Part shown: positions 60,197 to 64,000 of the stretch, piece after piece
How the letters are laid out: each line of letters begins with the position of its first letter
Position numbering within the stretch: position 1 is the stretch's first letter
Source: Phanerochaete sordida
Lineage: Eukaryota; Basidiomycota; Agaricomycetes; Polyporales; Phanerochaetaceae
Direction: 5' to 3'
NCBI GenBank assembly: GCA_019973155.2
Contig: BPQB01000014.1
Coordinates: 550,469-614,468 of the forward strand
DNA: 64,000 nt
Notes under the pieces: model-generated
Database searches by the model: none
Told to the model about the DNA's origin: nothing
What the model saw: the letters and a program-made list of their open reading frames with translations, nothing else
Program-made: the position numbers and the translations under genes

Positions 60197-61855
60197 ATGG
60201 CCAATAGTGTTACTCTATTCGGCCATGAATCAACACAGACTCGACGACATGACCTTGAAGACGAGAGTGAGTGTAATGGGGAGGAGATATTAATCGCGTA
60301 TGTGTTTGTTCACAACGGGTTCCCTAATTTTTGCTCACTGTGCACTCAATATCAGCGTAATGGGTGCTACAGGCGTCGGTAAAACTACGGTCAATTTCTA
60401 CGAACGCACGTTATCGTCGCTTGCTGACATCGAGGGAGGTAGTTCATCAATTTACTCAGTAGCTCCACGCTACCCATCGGAGACGGGCTTCGGTCGTGCA
60501 CGCCGACCATTGACGCCGCGGGCACCTTCTCGCTTTGTGGAAAGCGAATCACGCTCATCGACACGCCCGGATTCGACGGCACGACCGTGTCAGATACAGA
60601 TATCCTCAAGATGATCGCAATATTCCTGTCCACCACGTACGTGTGCCTTATGCGCGCGCAGGGCTCAGACTAACCCACGCTCCAGATACCAGAGCGGGTA
60701 CAAGCTGAGCGGCATCGTTTACCTGCGCCGCATCTCGGACTTCCGCGTCGGCGGCATCTCGCGGCGCAACTTTAGCATGTTCCGCAAGCTGTGCGGCGAC
60801 GAGACGCTCCGCAACGTTGCACTCGTCACGAACATGTGGGGCGAGGTCGAGCCCGAGCTCGGCGCAGCGCGCGAAGCCGAGCTGCGCACCGACGACCTGC
60901 TTTTTGCGCCGGTGCTCAGGGCGGGCGCGGTCATGCTCAGGCACGATGGGACGCGCGCCGGCGCGCAGGCCGTGCTCGCACGGCTCGTGGACAACAGCCC
61001 GCGTGCGCTGCGCATCCAGCGCGAGCTCGTTGACGAGCGCAAGAACTTCGCGGAGACGGGGGCAAGCCGGGCGACCGACCGCGTGCTGGCGGAGCTCCTG
61101 GGGAGGCATGCCGTCGCACTCTCGGAAATCCGAGAGGAGACGACGCAGACACTCACGGAGAAGCACGAGCTAGCGGAGCACAAGGAGCGCCTGAGAAATA
61201 TTAAAGGCATGCCGGAGAGCTCACAAAAACCCGGCATGAGATGACGCAGGCACTCGCGGAGGTGCTCGAGCAGGTGAGGAAGGAGCTTGAGACGGTCCGG
61301 CAGGAGCTCGCGCAGAGCATCGCGACATTCCAGAGCGACCACGCTCGGCTGTGGAAGGAGTATGCTGAGGAGAAAGAGGAAGCAGATGAACGGGTGCGCC
61401 AGATCCAGCAAAGCGTTGAGGCAAAGAGAAATGCGACAAAGGCAAAGTGGTACAACACGGTCCTGCGCCCTCTGGAGGAGTTAATAGGCCGCAAGAGCGC
61501 TGATTGCATTGCGCAGGAGTCGGCGGATCAACAGGTTCAAGAGCTGCAGGCAGCGCTGCAAGCCAAGGAGCGCGACATGCTGAAACGACGGGCCGAGAGC
61601 GAGATGATGCACCAGCGCGCACTGTTTGACCTCAGAGGGTACGATGAAAAAGACAGGGCAGCTGCGCGGGTGTCCCAACTCCTAACTGCTCTGGAGGCCC
61701 AAGAAGGCAACCTGGAGAACTGGGCGGATCATATGGCGCAAGGCGGGGCGTCGCATCTAGAGGCAGATGAGACAACCAGCTGGAGCAGCCAGTTCAAAGC
61801 AGCTCGCCAGGAGGTAGACGCTCTCTCTCGGAGTCTCCCCCGCCGAGTCCGATAG
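60197..61855 (+). pseudogene. AIG1-like GTPase, copy H, frameshifted by a 100-bp duplication
   Basis: Exons 60197-60297, 60356-60389 (34 nt), 60443-60636 (194 nt) and 60686 onwards. The P-loop is GATGVGKTT, G3 is DTPGFDGT, the signature is RRISDFRVGG and the G4 position reads VTNMW. The exon-4 frame ends at 61244 soon after the start of the coiled coil. A second frame, open from 61241 to 61855, continues with DHARLWKEYAEEKEEADERV. The switch coincides with an imperfect 100-bp tandem duplication, a length not divisible by three. The second frame goes beyond the family's usual end: after WYNTVLRPLEELIG it adds about 130 residues of further heptad-like sequence. It makes a shortened GTPase or nothing, unless the downstream frame is used separately. 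Confidence 0.7.
61105..61304. repeat. Imperfect 100-bp tandem duplication inside GTPase H
   Basis: Units start near 61105 and 61205. Shared words include GGCATGCCG and GACGCAG-CACTC-CGGAG at a constant 100-base distance. The copies differ at many positions, so the event is not recent. Confidence 0.65.
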
Positions 61856-62499
61856 CTATCCATTCCCCAAGCTGATGTGAAGCAAGGTAAGTACCTTGAC
61901 AAGCAAGGGATTCTGGGGCAGGCATTCTAATATTACCCGGTCTTCCTCGTCTTTCCCGCTCTATGCCTTATCTCCCCCGCTGCCGGCTCTCTGCCCCACG
62001 GCATCGTCGCCTTTCTCCTCTCCTTCCGCCTAGCCATACTCGTCCTGCTGGTATTCACCAGCCTCCCATTCTTTATCCTAGGTCCCTTCCGCACCGTCTT
62101 GCCTTCGCGTCTTCTTAGCCCGAACTCTCGCGCACTTCTGCATATCCCATGTACATCCTGAGTCCCATCGTGCTCTGATATCATTCATCTTGAAATTTCC
62201 CAGTGAGAAACGGCTTCCGTGTCTTGCATCGAGAGTCATCCGGAGTCAGCCGTGTCGGAGTGATGAACCGGACTGGCACCGGATGCGTCAGAATGAGAAT
62301 CGGGAACAAGGACGCATCCTGCTGCATTCCGGTCGCGTCTGGTGCAACGCGAGACGCCGAGGATGCACCAGGATGTGCTGAGGACCGCGGTAGATAGCCC
62401 ACTGCTTTCGGTAGACCACAAAATGCATTCGGTTTCATCTCCATACAGTGTAACACAGTGCTCGCAATGCTGTCCATCCCGGTACACCCCCCTGCACCC
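61856..62499. other. Intergenic, no supported gene
   Basis: 3' flank of GTPase H and T/C-rich spacer. Open frames are short. Confidence 0.5.
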
Positions 62500-62660
62500 T
62501 ATCCCGGGAGCCCGTACCACGTCGTGCATCGCCATGCATCGCTGCGCATCCCCATACTGCCTCGCGCATCGTCGTGCATCGCCGTACACGCCTGCGGTAC
62601 CTCGCACACCCTCTTGCATCTCTGTCCACTCCCGCGCATTCTGGCACCTCTCGCTGCGCA
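62500..62660. repeat. Degenerate short repeat around CGTGCATCGCC
   Basis: Several variants of CGTGCATCGC, ATGCATCGC, GCGCATCC and GCGCATCGTC follow one another, like a decayed minisatellite. It makes frames open on both strands without coding meaning. Confidence 0.45.
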
Positions 62661-62883
62661 TATGAACGTATATCTAGCGTATGTACCAGTCGCGTGAGCA
62701 GAACGCAAGTGAATGATACGCAGAGGTAGTACATACCTTCCCTGCGCCGTCGCTGTACACTACACAGAGTGCAGTTACGTGGATTTATTCTTCAGCTTCT
62801 GCATCGATACACAGTAAGTATGCGACACGCTTTTGCAGAAGTGATGCGAGACTCACTTCGATAGCAGCCTCGCGTTTGTATTG

Positions 62884-63874
62884 CTAGACGAGGAGATGCA
62901 TGTCCATGGATAAGTTTCCGGTACTCTTGGGTACAGAGACTTGTGAGACGCACCTCAAGGGCATTTGGATCGCTCCTGGCCTGGTTCCAAAAGGTATTGA
63001 ATGCGTCTACGGTCCCTTCGGGGTGTTCCTTGCACCATTCACGACCGCAGTATCCCCTAGCGCGAATCAAGCATTTGCCAGGGCTAATTGCAGTGCACAC
63101 TCACTTAGCTGTCGTGTGCGACGTAGGCTGAAAGACCTTGGACACCCGCAGCTTCTTGGCGGGTAACGGCTGTTTTGAACCGCCGTTCACATCCGAGTCG
63201 GCAGGGCCTGCTACGCCGCTCGCAAGCGGAGCGGAGGGTTCGCCAGGATTCGGGAGGGCCGGCTCGACTATGGAATCAGCGCTGGTGCTGCCGGCAGAAG
63301 CGGAGACTGAGCTGTCCAGAGGATCAGCAGGCGGCATAGACCCAGATGAGCCAGGTAGGGATGCAGACAGAGCCGGAGGGGTAGACGTCGACAGGACCAC
63401 AGCTGTAGAGGAGGCCAAAGTTGGCGCCACCAGAGTCGGGACCGCCGAGCTACTATCACCAAGAGCCTCAGAGCCAGGCGGAGTTGCAGACAGCGTCGCA
63501 GATGCTAGGGGAGAAGGGCTCGTAGCGGTGGTACTAGGCGGCGCTGAAGCGGAGGCAGGCGTTGGCAAGACCGGAGAGACGACTGGAGCGCCTGTGGAAG
63601 GGGCGACGAGAGGAATAGAGAGCGGCGGTAGGGCCGTTCGGTGCACAGAAGCCGTCGACGACGAAATGGAAATGCTATTGTCTGGGAGAGTCGTCGAGAG
63701 GGCTGCTGGTGCCGTAGCGGTCGTGCTTGGCAAGGCGGAGGCGGTGCTATTGAGAGCGGAGTACCTGAAATAGATAGGTTAGCAGGAAATATGCGTCTTC
63801 TTGTGCACCTACAAGATAGAGGAATTATGGCGGCTGCTCGAAGCGGTCTTCGCCCTCTTGGCGCTTGGTTCAGA
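62884..63874 (-). CDS. Ser/Thr/Ala/Pro-rich protein, 5' end unresolved
   Basis: Not recognised. Supported exons are 63874-63813, 63764-63105, 63056-62954 and 62925-62884; frames and phases agree. The first visible exon is basic (PSAKRAKTASSSRH). The large exon is low-complexity Ser/Thr/Ala/Pro and ends with KKLRVSKVFQ. The third exon is ordered (GYCGREWCKEHPEGTVDAFNTFW), and a short exon ends MDMHLLV. A different 3' splice site two bases further on would give a longer tail instead. No start codon fits upstream within the window, so at least one exon is missing, perhaps beyond 64000. The composition suggests a disordered regulatory or nuclear protein, but this is only a guess. Confidence 0.5.
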
Positions 63875-64000
63875 CTAGGTTGGAAACGGGCCGAAGCTGC
63901 GCTCGGCGGGCACGATTTCTTCATCTCATTTATTCCCTATCCCTTCCTTGTTTCTCTCGCAGTATGTATCAAATGAGACTATATTTTGAAAGCTTATACA

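Noticed and set aside
61241..61855. Independent gene starting at 61241
   Set aside because: Its first part is the direct continuation of the GTPase coiled coil, so a frameshifted single gene is the simpler reading; kept only as a hypothesis in the findings.

Overview
The window looks like nuclear DNA of a basidiomycete, most likely a mushroom-forming Agaricomycete. This rests on many short introns (about 48-67 nt, GT-AG with CTNAC-like branch points), GC-rich coding exons, and families typical of that class: F-box/LRR-like proteins, BTB proteins with a cysteine-pair tail, and expanded AIG1-like P-loop GTPases. The exact genus cannot be fixed from the sequence.

Layout. Two accessory blocks flank a housekeeping core. 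The left block (1-21.7 kb) has the 3' part of an unidentified gene, then five GTPase copies (2.6-3.8 minus, 7.2-8.6 minus, 9.7-10.9 plus, 11.1-12.6 minus, 13.3-14.7 minus), a GTPase relic (about 6.2-6.5) and a broken copy of the first gene's tail (6.6-7.15). A BTB gene (15.8-17.0), an F-box gene (19.3-20.6) and a BTB-tail-like ORF (20.9-21.7) follow. The core (21.8-42.6 kb) carries cytochrome b5 reductase, a CRZ1-like zinc-finger factor, a 1.4 kb non-autonomous DNA transposon (29.2-30.6), a long gene-poor stretch with one membrane-protein relic, the splicing factor CWC2, the ribosome-associated TMA46/ZC3H15 homologue and a WD40 protein. The right block (44.4-64 kb) has another F-box gene, two BTB genes, an F-box paralogue, two GTPase copies (58.4-59.8 and 60.2-61.9) and a 5'-incomplete Ser/Thr/Ala/Pro-rich gene at the edge.

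The two accessory blocks are related. A GTPase plus F-box unit at 13.3-21 kb reappears in inverted orientation at 52.3-59.8 kb, including upstream non-coding DNA. The gene-1 tail plus GTPase unit at 1.6-3.8 kb is also repeated in tandem at 6.6-8.6 kb. All seven GTPase copies share the same intron positions (a 34-nt P-loop exon and a 194-nt exon), but only three (2.6-3.8, 13.3-14.7, 58.4-59.8) read intact. The others carry a nonsense codon, a frameshift or a duplication. This is a birth-and-death cluster of coiled-coil GTPases interleaved with BTB and F-box genes, both candidate ubiquitin-ligase adaptors. That arrangement is the best candidate here for an undescribed system, but any functional link between the three families is inference.
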